This document shows positions 28,516 through 36,792 of a DNA stretch of 64,000 nucleotides, one piece after another. Each line of letters starts with the position of its first letter. Positions within the stretch are counted from its first letter, which is position 1. The position numbers and the translations under genes are program-made. The notes under the pieces are model-generated. The model made no database searches and had not been told where the DNA came from. It worked only from the letters and a program-made list of their open reading frames with translations. The DNA comes from Acidobacteriota bacterium (GTDB taxonomy: Bacteria; Acidobacteriota; Blastocatellia; RBC074): assembly GCA_016196035.1 (NCBI GenBank), contig JACPYM010000031.1, positions 102,675 to 166,674 of the forward strand. The letters are read 5' to 3'.

Positions 28516-29097
28516 TTAGCTTGGGTTGCTGTCCGCTGCTGAGATTTCACATTGCAGCCAAGCTTTTGCCAGCGTCCAATCGCGCATCACCGTGCCGGGC
28601 GAAACCTCCAACACCTGCGCCGTTTCCTCGATGCTCAGCCCGCCGAAGAAGCGCAATTCCACGATCCGGCATTTGCGCACATCGAATTGCGCCAAGCCCT
28701 TTAACGCATCATCTAGCGCAATCACCTCCGCCGTGCGTTCGGACGAAACCAGCAACGCCTCTTCAAACGAAACCTGTTGGATGGCGCCGCCGCGCTTCAG
28801 GTTTTGCCGCCCGCGCGCGTGATCCACCAGGATGCGGCGCATGGCTTGGGCGGCCAGCGCAAAAAATTGCGCGCGGCTTTCCAATTGTCCCCCGCGCTGC
28901 GCGGCCAGTTTCAAATAGGCTTCGTGAACCAGCGCCGACGTATGCAACGAGTGCCCGACGTGCTCGCGTGCCATGTAGCGATGGGCCAGCCGCCGCAATT
29001 CGTCATAGACCAAAGGCATCAAGGTATCCAGCGCGGCTTTATCGCCGCTGCCCCAGTCCACCAGTTGTTGGGTGTTTTCTGCCTCAGGTTCAGCCAT
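28516..29097 (-). CDS. ECF-type RNA polymerase sigma factor (acidobacterial TIGR02999-like)
   Basis: 193 residues from the ATG at 29097; a longer frame to 29169 runs into a palindrome and is rejected. Region 2 reads L-M-P-L-V-Y-D-E-L-R-R-L-A-H-R-Y-M-A-R-E and H-T-S-A-L-V-H-E-A-Y-L-K-L, region 4 reads C-R-I-V-E-L-R-F-F-G-G-L-S-I-E-E-T-A-x-V-L-E-V-S-P-G-T-V. This group is expanded in acidobacteria and typically encoded beside a serine/threonine kinase of the type found here. No anti-sigma factor is present; control through the kinase is likely. As that kinase is broken, the system may be impaired. Confidence 0.92.
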   Translation of the reverse strand: MAEPEAENTQQLVDWGSGDKAALDTLMPLVYDELRRLAHRYMAREHVGHSLHTSALVHEAYLKLAAQRGGQLESRAQFFALAAQAMRRILVDHARGRQNLKRGGAIQQVSFEEALLVSSERTAEVIALDDALKGLAQFDVRKCRIVELRFFGGLSIEETAQVLEVSPGTVMRDWTLAKAWLQCEISAADSNPS

Positions 29098-29143
29098 TGC
29101 AATTGCTAGCCCAAAAATAACGGGTAGTGGCGATCTAGTGGGA

Positions 29144-29220
29144 CGTGTCATTCGCCCGCACGTCAGCAAGGGCTCGACTGGCGCAGAGCAGCCCTTGCTG
29201 ATGCGCGGGCCACTGACACG
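29144..29220. repeat. Palindromic element, family M
   Basis: CGTGTCATTCGCCCGCACGT plus CAGCAAGGGCT is complemented by AGCCCTTGCTGATGCGCGGG plus CCACTGACACG across a loop of about 15 bases. It lies upstream of the sigma factor gene. In 29221-29558 I see no gene or further repeat. Confidence 0.85.
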
Positions 29221-29558
29221 GCACCTAACATCCCTCCCGATTTACTCACCACAAAATAAAGTTGCCGTGCCGTTAGAGGTCTTGCCCGCAGATTCCGCGT
29301 TTACTCATGACAGAAATGATTTCGCAAATGAAAAGCCGTAGGTTTGCCCGACCAACGTTCCTAACACTATTCGTGTGCGGGCATTATGGCACATGTGCGA
29401 ATTGAACCCGCACCACCGGCGGCCAAAAACAAAACGATTGCACTTCTAACGAACAAACAACCGCTTCAGCAAAGGCCCGCGTGTGCCGTTGTCAGGAGAG
29501 GTTTATCTGGCGCTCAGCGTAGCGTTGACGACCCGTTTACTACCTAAGGAGATTTCCA

Positions 29559-31129
29559 ATGAACCGCAGCTCGAAAATTCATTTGGCTTCAATGTTGCCG
29601 CTGCTCGCAGTGTTAGCGCTGCTGTTGAGCGCCAGCGTAGCACAAGCACAAACGACGACCTTTACCTATCAGGGCCGTTTCACCGACAACCAGAATGGCG
29701 GCAATACAACCAATGGCAGTTATGATTTTCAATTCAAACTCTTCGACAGCCAGAATGGCGGGAGCCAGCTTGGCGGCACGATTGATCGCGGCGGCGTGAC
29801 CGTGACCAATAGCACTTTCACGGTGCAACTCGATTTCGGCGCGGGCGTCTTTCCCGGCGCGAATCGCTTTCTTGAAATTAGTGTGCGGCAAGCGGGCGGT
29901 TCTCGACGCTCAATCCGCGCCAGCCGGTGACTTCGACGCCTTACGCGATCCGCAGTTTGAGCGCCGCCACTGCCGAGACAGCGAACAATGCCAACAATGC
30001 CAACAATGCGACGAACGCAACGAATGCGACCAATGCCACCAACGCCACAACGGCGAACAATGCGCTGCAACTAGGTGGGCAATCGGCCAGCCAGTTTGTG
30101 TTGACGGGCGATTCACGCCTGTCGGATGCACGGACGCCGACCGCTGGCAGCGGCAATTACATCCAGAACACGACCAATCCGCAGAACGCCAACTTCAACA
30201 TCGGTGGCAACGGCCTGATTGCCGGTAAGCTCGCCATCGGCACGACCCTGCCCCCCAACGCCAGACTTTCGCTGGGCCAGGATTTACTGGCGCAAAAATT
30301 GGCCCTCTTCGACGGGCCGGGCAGTTTTTATGGCTTTGGCGTAGAGTCCCAACGCATCGTCTTTCATACCGCCAATACCGAAAAGATGACCATTCGGGCT
30401 GATGGCAACGTTGGCATCGGGACCGCCGCGCCGGGAGCGACGTTGGAATTGAATGGCAATATGCTGTTCTCGCAAGGAGCCAACCGCACCATCGGCGTGG
30501 CCACCAACACCACCAATAATTTCGGCCATACCTTGACGGTCACGGGCGGCGATGCCCAACAAAGCGGCGCTTTTGCCGTAGGTGGTGGCAACCTCCTGTT
30601 AACTGGCGGAAGAGGATATGGAATTGACGCCTTTAACGCGGGCGGCAGCGTGTTTCTCATCCCCGGTCTGGGCACCGGGACAGCCGCCGCCGCTGGCAAC
30701 GTCATTCTAGGCCATAACGGCACGACCGCCAGAGGCACCGTCGGCATCGGGACGGCGACGCCAGGCTCCTTGCTGACCTTGAAATCAGGCTCAACCACAG
30801 CCCCCGCGCTGGAGCTCAATCAAGGCGGCATCAAGGTGGCGGGCGCGGGCATCAACACCGCTACGCCGGTCTTCGTGCATCGGGTGACGGCTGCGAGTCG
30901 TTTTTGCCCGAACCTGGGTTGCAGTTTTATTGATCACCCGCTTTCGAGTGGCGATCCCAATGCCATTCTGATCGTGACCCAGAACATCAATCCGGGTGGC
31001 GGAGCGCAAAACCCGACGTTCGTCCCCTGGTTCATCTTCTATAACAACGTGCATTGGTGCATCGCCACGGCGGATGGCAGTGCGTTGCCGGTGGGCGCAG
31101 CTTTCAACGTCATGATTGTGAAGCCATAA
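29559..31129 (+). pseudogene. Secreted repeat-rich protein, frameshifted
   Basis: The first frame (29559-29930, AAGGAG before the ATG) gives a signal peptide ending A-Q-A and a beta-rich domain with F-T-Y-Q-G-R-F-T-D-N and G-S-Y-D-F-Q-F-K-L-F-D. It runs off frame at about 29900. The second frame (from about 29903) continues the same domain with S-T-L-N-P-R-Q-P-V-T-S-T-P-Y-A-I-R-S, a low-complexity A/N/T tract (about 10 N-A-N or N-A-T units) and a C-terminal region with repeated G-I-G-T-A-x-P-G segments. One missing base in the GGCGGTTCTCG stretch explains the break; full length would be about 523 residues. Related acidobacterial proteins are intact, so this is either a true mutation or a sequencing error. 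Function unknown; probably a cell-surface protein. Confidence 0.75.
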
Positions 31130-31258
31130 GGCCAATAGCGTCGCAATCGAGCGCGTGCCGTGGTTGAACCTGCGCACCGGTTTTGAACGACCGGTCAACA
31201 AGTCAGCCGCGCCACCACGCAATGGGCGAACCTTATTCACAATCCCAGGAGACAAGCT

Positions 31259-34237
31259 ATGAAGACACCAATCAGACGTTCTCAATTAGCTTTGCTCTTT
31301 ACGCTCTTGACGCTCGTTGGCGTCTCCATTTCCGCCCAGCGGATTTGGGAGATGACGCCGCTCAGCCTCAAAGCAAAGATGCAGAGTTTTCAGCGCGCGG
31401 CGGCACCGCCGGACGCGACTCGCCAGACAGGGCAACCTGACAGTCCGGCCAACAGCAACCGCAACGACCGGACGGCGTCAGAAACAGACGCGGCGCAAGA
31501 TAGATTCAACATTCCCCTAAACGTCCTCCCTGGCGGCGGCGGCATTAGCACCGATAGCCGCTTTAACACGACTGGCGCCATCGGGCAGGCAGTGCTCGGT
31601 AGTGCGAGCGACGGGGGCCGTTTCAATGCGATTGGCGGTTTTTGGGCCACGGGCGGCTTGCAATGTGCGCTCACGCTCAGCCCGGCCAGCTTGGCTTCCG
31701 CCACACAAGGCATCAGCTATAACCAGGCCTTGCGGGTGAGTGGGGGGACCGAAACATCCACGTTCACCCTCAGTGGGGGGGCGCTGCCTGGCGGCGTGAA
31801 TCTCTCATCCATCGTGCTGGATTTCGACACCGTAGGGATTTTGTCCGGCACGCCGACCACGACCGGCTCCTTCAACTTCACGATCAAAGCGACGGATGCG
31901 AACAACTGCATGGTCGAACGGGCGTACACGCTCCAGGTCAATCCGCCGACGTGCGGTACGATCACCGTCAGTCCAAGCACGCTGCCGCCGGGCACGGTGG
32001 GCAGCGGCTATAACCAAAGCTTCTCCGCCGCCGGGGGGAGCACCTCTTACACCTTCACTGCGTCGGGCAGTCTGCCGAACGGTTTATCATTGTCATCCGG
32101 CGGTACGCTATCGGGCACGCCAACCGCGAGCGGCAGCTTCAATTTCACCGTGACCGCCACGGATGTACTCAACTGCGTGGGCAGCCGTGCTTACACGCTG
32201 ACGATCAATTGTGCGGCGATCACGCTCAACCCGGCCAGCTTGCCCACCGCCACGCAAGGCACGGCGTACAACCAGTCCGTGACGGCCAGCGGAGGCACTG
32301 CGCCGTACAGTTTCAGCCTGAACGGCGGCGCGCTGCCTGGGGGCGTGACGCTTTCATCAACAGGCAATTTGGCGGGCACGCCAACCTCCACCGGGACATT
32401 CAACTTCACGGTCAGAGCGAGTGACGCGAACGGTTGCGCGGGCGAACGCGGCTACACCATCCAGGTCAATCCGCCCGCTTGCGGCACGATCACAATCAGT
32501 CCAAACACGTTGCCGCCGGGCACGGTGGGCAGCAGTTACAACCAAAGCTTCTCCGCCTCCGGAGGCAGCACGTCTTACACATTCGGTGTGTCGGGCAGTC
32601 TGCCGAACGGTTTGTCTTTGTCATCCGGGGGCACGCTGGCAGGCACGCCAAGCGCGAGCGGAACGTTCAATTTCACGGTGACGGCGACTGATGTGGCGAA
32701 CTGTACAGGCAGTCTGGCTTACACGCTGGTGATCAATCCGCCGACGCAGAACGCCCGCGTTGTCCGCGTCGTCGCGTCGAGCGGCGCGCCGGGCAGTCCG
32801 GTCAGCGTGCCGATTGAACTCGTCGCGCAAGGGGACGAGAACGCGCTGAGTTTCAGCCTGACCTTCGATCCGGCAGTGCTCAGCAATCCGCAGGCGGCGC
32901 TCGGCAGCGATGCGGGCGCGGCTTCGATGATTGCCAACACCAATCAGGTCGCGGCTGGTCGGCTGGGTTTGATTCTGACCTTGCCCGCCGGGCAAAGCTT
33001 CAGCGCCGCCGTGCGCCGCATCTTCGTCGTGACCTTCACCATCGCGGCGAATGTGAGCACGGATTCCACCAGCATCGGTTTTGGCGATCAGCCGGTGCCG
33101 CGTGAAATCTCCAATGTCGCGGCCAGCGCCTTGTCCGCCACTTACACCGGCGCAGCGGTCAGCATCACGCGCGGCATCGAAGCCGATGTTACGCCACGTC
33201 CGACGGGCAACGGCGATGTGACGACCACCGACCTCGTGTTGATGGGCCGCTTCATCGCGCAGTTGGATGCCCCGGCGCTGGGCAGCGAATTCCAGCGCGC
33301 CGATTGCGCGCCGCGCAGCACGCTCGGCAACGGCGTGCTCGGACTCGCTGACTTGGTGCAAACCGGACGCTATGTCGCCCGGCTCGACGATTTGGTTCCG
33401 GCGGGTGGCCCGACAGCGCCGATCAATTTGGTGGCTGGCGGGAGCTTGCTGAATGCTCGGCGTAATAGTGACCGGTCAACGGAGCGATGGGTGCGTTTGC
33501 TAGGTCGTGGGGAAGAGCCGGGTCTGCTGGCGCTCACGCTCAACGCGAGTGGTGACGAGAATGCACTCAGCTTCGGCTTGCGATTCAACCCCTCGCAATG
33601 GCGCTTTGTGGCGGCGACGGCCAGCGCCGCCGCCACCCACGCCATGCTCACGGTCAACGACAACGAAGCGTCGCAGGGCCGCGTAGGTTTCGTGCTGGTT
33701 TTGCCGCCGGGGCAAACCTTTGCACCAGGCGCGCAGGACTTGGTGTCGTTGCGCTTCAAACCGGTGGCCAAAGCAGGCAAGCAAACGACAACGCCCGTGG
33801 TGGGTTTTGCCGATGCGCTGGTCGCCTGTGAAGTCGTCGCGGCGGATGCCAGTCCGCTGGCGGCACGCTTCACCGGCACGCCGAATGAGTCGGAGGCTTT
33901 GGGGCTGACCGAACTCAGCCATGTGCCGACGGCCAATGGAGGTGCTGATCAATTGGCGCGTGAACAAGTCGTCGCGGCCTTTGGCCAAGACCTGGCGGCA
34001 GTCACAGCCAACGCTACGGCTGAACGCGCGCCCACGGAATTGGTCGGCACGCGGGTCGAAATCACGGACAGCCGTGGTGTCACACACAACGCGCCACTCC
34101 TCTTCGTCTCACCGGAACAGGTGACTTACCAAATTCCGGCGAAGGTGGCAGCAGGCGAAGCGACGGTGACAGTCCTCCGCGCGGGCCATCCCGTGGCGCA
34201 GGGCGTCATCAGCATCACGTCTGACGCGCAACGCTAA
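31259..34237 (+). CDS. Large secreted protein: Ig-like repeats, cohesin-like and dockerin-like domains, TIGR03437 end
   Basis: 992 residues, ATG with AGGAG upstream, signal peptide about 1-27. Residues 85-130 hold the acidobacterial segment with G-G-G-I-S and F-N-A-I-G-G-F-W-A. About four putative Ig (He_PIG-type) repeats follow (140-500), each with L-P-x-G-V/L-x-L-S-S-x-G-x-L-x-G-T-P and F-N-F-T-V-x-A-x-D. A cohesin-like domain (about 505-640, A-R-V-V-R-V and [12 protein letters not shown]), a dockerin-like pair of loops (about 645-715, with G-N-G-D-V-T-T-T-D-L-V-L-M-G and G-N-G-V-L-G-L-A-D-L-V), a second cohesin-like domain (745-870) and a short TIGR03437-type end complete it. Probably an extracellular matrix or adhesion protein. 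Confidence 0.78.
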   Translation: MKTPIRRSQLALLFTLLTLVGVSISAQRIWEMTPLSLKAKMQSFQRAAAPPDATRQTGQPDSPANSNRNDRTASETDAAQDRFNIPLNVLPGGGGISTDSRFNTTGAIGQAVLGSASDGGRFNAIGGFWATGGLQCALTLSPASLASATQGISYNQALRVSGGTETSTFTLSGGALPGGVNLSSIVLDFDTVGILSGTPTTTGSFNFTIKATDANNCMVERAYTLQVNPPTCGTITVSPSTLPPGTVGSGYNQSFSAAGGSTSYTFTASGSLPNGLSLSSGGTLSGTPTASGSFNFTVTATDVLNCVGSRAYTLTINCAAITLNPASLPTATQGTAYNQSVTASGGTAPYSFSLNGGALPGGVTLSSTGNLAGTPTSTGTFNFTVRASDANGCAGERGYTIQVNPPACGTITISPNTLPPGTVGSSYNQSFSASGGSTSYTFGVSGSLPNGLSLSSGGTLAGTPSASGTFNFTVTATDVANCTGSLAYTLVINPPTQNARVVRVVASSGAPGSPVSVPIELVAQGDENALSFSLTFDPAVLSNPQAALGSDAGAASMIANTNQVAAGRLGLILTLPAGQSFSAAVRRIFVVTFTIAANVSTDSTSIGFGDQPVPREISNVAASALSATYTGAAVSITRGIEADVTPRPTGNGDVTTTDLVLMGRFIAQLDAPALGSEFQRADCAPRSTLGNGVLGLADLVQTGRYVARLDDLVPAGGPTAPINLVAGGSLLNARRNSDRSTERWVRLLGRGEEPGLLALTLNASGDENALSFGLRFNPSQWRFVAATASAAATHAMLTVNDNEASQGRVGFVLVLPPGQTFAPGAQDLVSLRFKPVAKAGKQTTTPVVGFADALVACEVVAADASPLAARFTGTPNESEALGLTELSHVPTANGGADQLAREQVVAAFGQDLAAVTANATAERAPTELVGTRVEITDSRGVTHNAPLLFVSPEQVTYQIPAKVAAGEATVTVLRAGHPVAQGVISITSDAQR

Positions 34238-34257
34238 GCCGCGTTGAATTGGCAAAC

Positions 34258-34294
34258 CGAAGGCTTGGCGCGGTGAAGGTGCCAAGCCTTCGTC
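34258..34294. terminator. Stem-loop between two secreted-protein genes
   Basis: CGAAGGCTTGGC pairs with GCCAAGCCTTCG around a loop of about 13 bases, about 20 bases after the stop. There is no U-run, so termination is plausible but unproven. Confidence 0.5.
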
Positions 34295-34331
34295 ATTCGC
34301 ACACGAAATTATTTGGTACAGGAGAAAAGCT

Positions 34332-35900
34332 TTGAATAACCATCACGATCAAGCAACGCAAAACATGCAGGTCAAACAAACCTGGCGCACAGCCTGCTGG
34401 CTGGGCTTGCTAGGTTGTATAACGTTAAGCCTAAGTCTTTCCGGCGCGCTCTGGCCCACGGCGCACGCCATTCAAAACGCCCGTGTCGTGCGTGTTGCCA
34501 ACGCCAGCGCCGCGCCCGGTTCAACTGCCACGGTCGCCGTCGAATTGGTGGCGCAAGGCAATGAAAACGCGCTGAGCTTCAGTCTGAGTTTCAACCCCGC
34601 TGTGCTGACCAATCCGGTCGTGACCGCGGGCAACGGCGCGCCCAACCTTTCGCTGGTGCCGAACCCCAATCAAGTGGCGAGCGGCCGCTTGGGCTTGATC
34701 ATCTCTTTGCCCGCCGGGCAGTCCTTTGCCGCAGGCACACGGCAATTGGCGAATGTGGCCTTCGCGATTCCGGCGAATGCGCCGACTGGGGCGACCACCG
34801 TTGATTTCGGCAGCCAGCCGATTGGGCGCGAGATTTCTGACCCCAATGCGAATGAACTAACCGCCACCTATACATCCGGCACGGTGACGGTGCAATCCGG
34901 CCAGTCCAATCCGGTGCCGACGCTGGCAAGTGTGAGTCCGAACTCGACGACGGCGGGCAACGCGGCGTTCACCCTGGCCGTGACGGGCACGAACTTCGTC
35001 AACGGCGCTACCGTGCGTTGGAATGGGGCGGATCGCCCGACGACGTTTGGCAGTGCGACGCAACTGACGGCGGCGATTCCAGCCACTGATGTCGCTGCGG
35101 CAGGCACGGCGCAAGTGACCGTCTTCAACCCCGCGCCGGGTGGCGGCGTTTCATCTGCGGTGCCGTTTACGATCAACGGCTTGACCGTTAGTGTCTCGGC
35201 GGCCAGCTTCGCGCGCGACATCGTCGCCGCCGAGATGATCGTCGCGATGTTTGGCGTTGATCTGGCGACCGACATCAAAGTGGGCGAAACGGTGCCGTTG
35301 CCGACTACGTTGGCGGGCACGACGGTCACGATTCGTGACAGCGCAGGCGTCCAACGCACCGCGCCGCTGTTCTTTGTCTCGCCGGGGCAAATCAACTATC
35401 TGGTTCCAGCAGGGCTGGCGGCTGGCACGGCTACGCTGACGGTCACCACCAGCAACAACAAGGTTTCGACCGGCACCCTCAATGTCCAAGCCGTCGCGCC
35501 GGGCCTCTTCGCCGCCAACGCCAATGGCGCGGGCGTCCCCGCCGCCGTGCTCTTCCGGCAAAAGGCCAACGGCCAACAGAGCCTCGAAGAACTCATTCAA
35601 GCCCAAGCCGGGACGCTCGTGCCCAAGCCCATTGACTTAGGCCCCGATGGCGACATCGTGCTGGTGATCGCTTTCGGCACGGGCATTCGCGGGCGCAGCA
35701 ATGCCGCGAGCGCGGTAACCTGCACTCTTGGCGGCACGCCGATAGACGTGCCCTTTGCTTCGGCCCAAGGCGGACTGGTCGGGTTGGATCAACTCAACCT
35801 CGGCCCCTTGCCACGCAGCCTGGCCGGGCGCGGCAACGTGAATTTGGTCATCACGGTGGATGGCAAGGCCGCCAATACGATGCAGCTCAACATTAAATAA
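34332..35900 (+). CDS. Secreted cohesin-like, IPT/TIG and TIGR03437 protein
   Basis: 522 residues starting with TTG at 34332, favoured by AGGAGA 6-7 bases upstream; no ATG is better placed. An unusual long n-region leads into a signal peptide that ends near A-H-A (about 46). Residues 48-195 repeat the cohesin-like domain of the preceding gene ([19 protein letters not shown]). Residues 205-285 form an IPT/TIG domain ([10 protein letters not shown]), and the last 235 are TIGR03437 ([22 protein letters not shown]). The two genes are likely duplicates of a common cell-surface architecture. Confidence 0.8.
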   Translation: MNNHHDQATQNMQVKQTWRTACWLGLLGCITLSLSLSGALWPTAHAIQNARVVRVANASAAPGSTATVAVELVAQGNENALSFSLSFNPAVLTNPVVTAGNGAPNLSLVPNPNQVASGRLGLIISLPAGQSFAAGTRQLANVAFAIPANAPTGATTVDFGSQPIGREISDPNANELTATYTSGTVTVQSGQSNPVPTLASVSPNSTTAGNAAFTLAVTGTNFVNGATVRWNGADRPTTFGSATQLTAAIPATDVAAAGTAQVTVFNPAPGGGVSSAVPFTINGLTVSVSAASFARDIVAAEMIVAMFGVDLATDIKVGETVPLPTTLAGTTVTIRDSAGVQRTAPLFFVSPGQINYLVPAGLAAGTATLTVTTSNNKVSTGTLNVQAVAPGLFAANANGAGVPAAVLFRQKANGQQSLEELIQAQAGTLVPKPIDLGPDGDIVLVIAFGTGIRGRSNAASAVTCTLGGTPIDVPFASAQGGLVGLDQLNLGPLPRSLAGRGNVNLVITVDGKAANTMQLNIK

Positions 35901-35964
35901 CGTGCTGAACATTCTTTAGATCAGCGTTGGCATGGAGCGTATTGTTCATTAGACATTAACGGAA

Positions 35965-36321
35965 ATAGGAATGAACCACGGGGGACACGGGGGGAGAGGG
36001 GAAAACACAAACTGCGCCCGCAGACTGAAACCCAAATCCACGGTTAAGCAGTTGAAAACACAGTTTCGACCAAGAGCAGCGGGGTTTTTGTCAGCCTGGC
36101 TATTCACCCCAGAGAGTGCAATTGCGCCGCCGTACAGCAGACTGCCAGTCTGCTGTAGACGCGGCCAGTGGGCTACTCGCCGAGACTACAGCAGACTGGC
36201 AGTCTGCTGTACGGTTTTAGCCGTGGATTCAGGCTGAAACTACGCCTCCACAGGAATTTTGCTTGGCCTCCCCGTGTGCCCCGTGTGCTCCGTGGTTCGT
36301 TCGTTGCTTAATCCGATAAGG
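35965..36321. repeat. Nested palindromic element, family F copy 2 containing family G copy 2
   Basis: Outer arms: AATGAACCACGGGGGACACG on the left and GTGTGCTCCGTGGTTCGTTC on the right, ending GCTTAATCCGATAAG as in copy 1. A middle pair, CAGACTGAAACCCAAATCCA against GTGGATTCAGGCTGAAA, lies inside, and family G copy 2 sits at the centre. Confidence 0.8.
36131..36213. repeat. Palindromic element, family G copy 2
   Basis: CGTACAGCAGACTGCCAGTC plus TGCTGTAG mirrored by CTACAGCAGACTGGCAGTCT plus GCTGTACG. The arms follow copy 1 (20759-20884) with a uniform change of the core from GGCTG to GACTG. Confidence 0.88.
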
Positions 36322-36479
36322 TCTTTTTTGATTGGTAGCTGCTCAGCCCTGGTGCGGCCCGCGAGACGCGCACCGCACCGCCGGAAAACATTTTCTTGAA
36401 ATCTATCTGAAGGGGCCAGGCAATGAACGGCCCTTTTCGTGCTTTTGCGGCGCCGCGCTAGGCCGCGCCGCGCTAGGCC

Positions 36480-36650
36480 GCGCCCCCAACATCCTCGCGC
36501 CGATCTTTACCACCAAGCCGCGAGCGGCCTCGCCCTCAGCCGCGAGATGGCCGAGAATCACGGCGGCGCACTCAGCGCTCGAACTCGCCAAGCAGCACCG
36601 AAGATTGTGCGGCGCGGTTGCGCCCAAACGGTGCAACGTTCTTGACCGTT
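36480..36650 (+). pseudogene. Remnant of a histidine kinase C-terminus
   Basis: One frame reads I-L-A-P-I-F-T-T-K-P and a second frame, entered a few bases later, reads S-G-L-A-L-S-R-E-M-A-E-N-H-G-G-A-L-S. Together these are the G2 box and last strand of an HATPase domain and closely resemble the end of the histidine kinase encoded at 23961-25391 (F-F-T-T-K-P, then G-L-A-L-S-R-Q-I-A-E-N-H-G-G). The rest of the kinase is absent, and bases were lost between the two pieces. It is decayed DNA, not a gene. The remainder of 36322-36792 holds nothing else recognisable. Confidence 0.65.
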
Positions 36651-36792
36651 CTCACCTGAAACGGTAAAACCGCTTCGCTTGAGCGCAATCCAAATCAAAC
36701 GCTTTATCAACTTCCTGAGACCGCTTATGTTCATCGAACTTTTCAAAGAAGCGCGGCGCGCGGCCCTGGCTTCTGTCCAGCGTGGGTTCGCC

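Noticed and set aside
36131..36213. Palindromes considered as rho-independent terminators
   Set aside because: Stems with long loops and no U-tract, and identical families occur inside coding sequences and operons, so termination is not their defining property.
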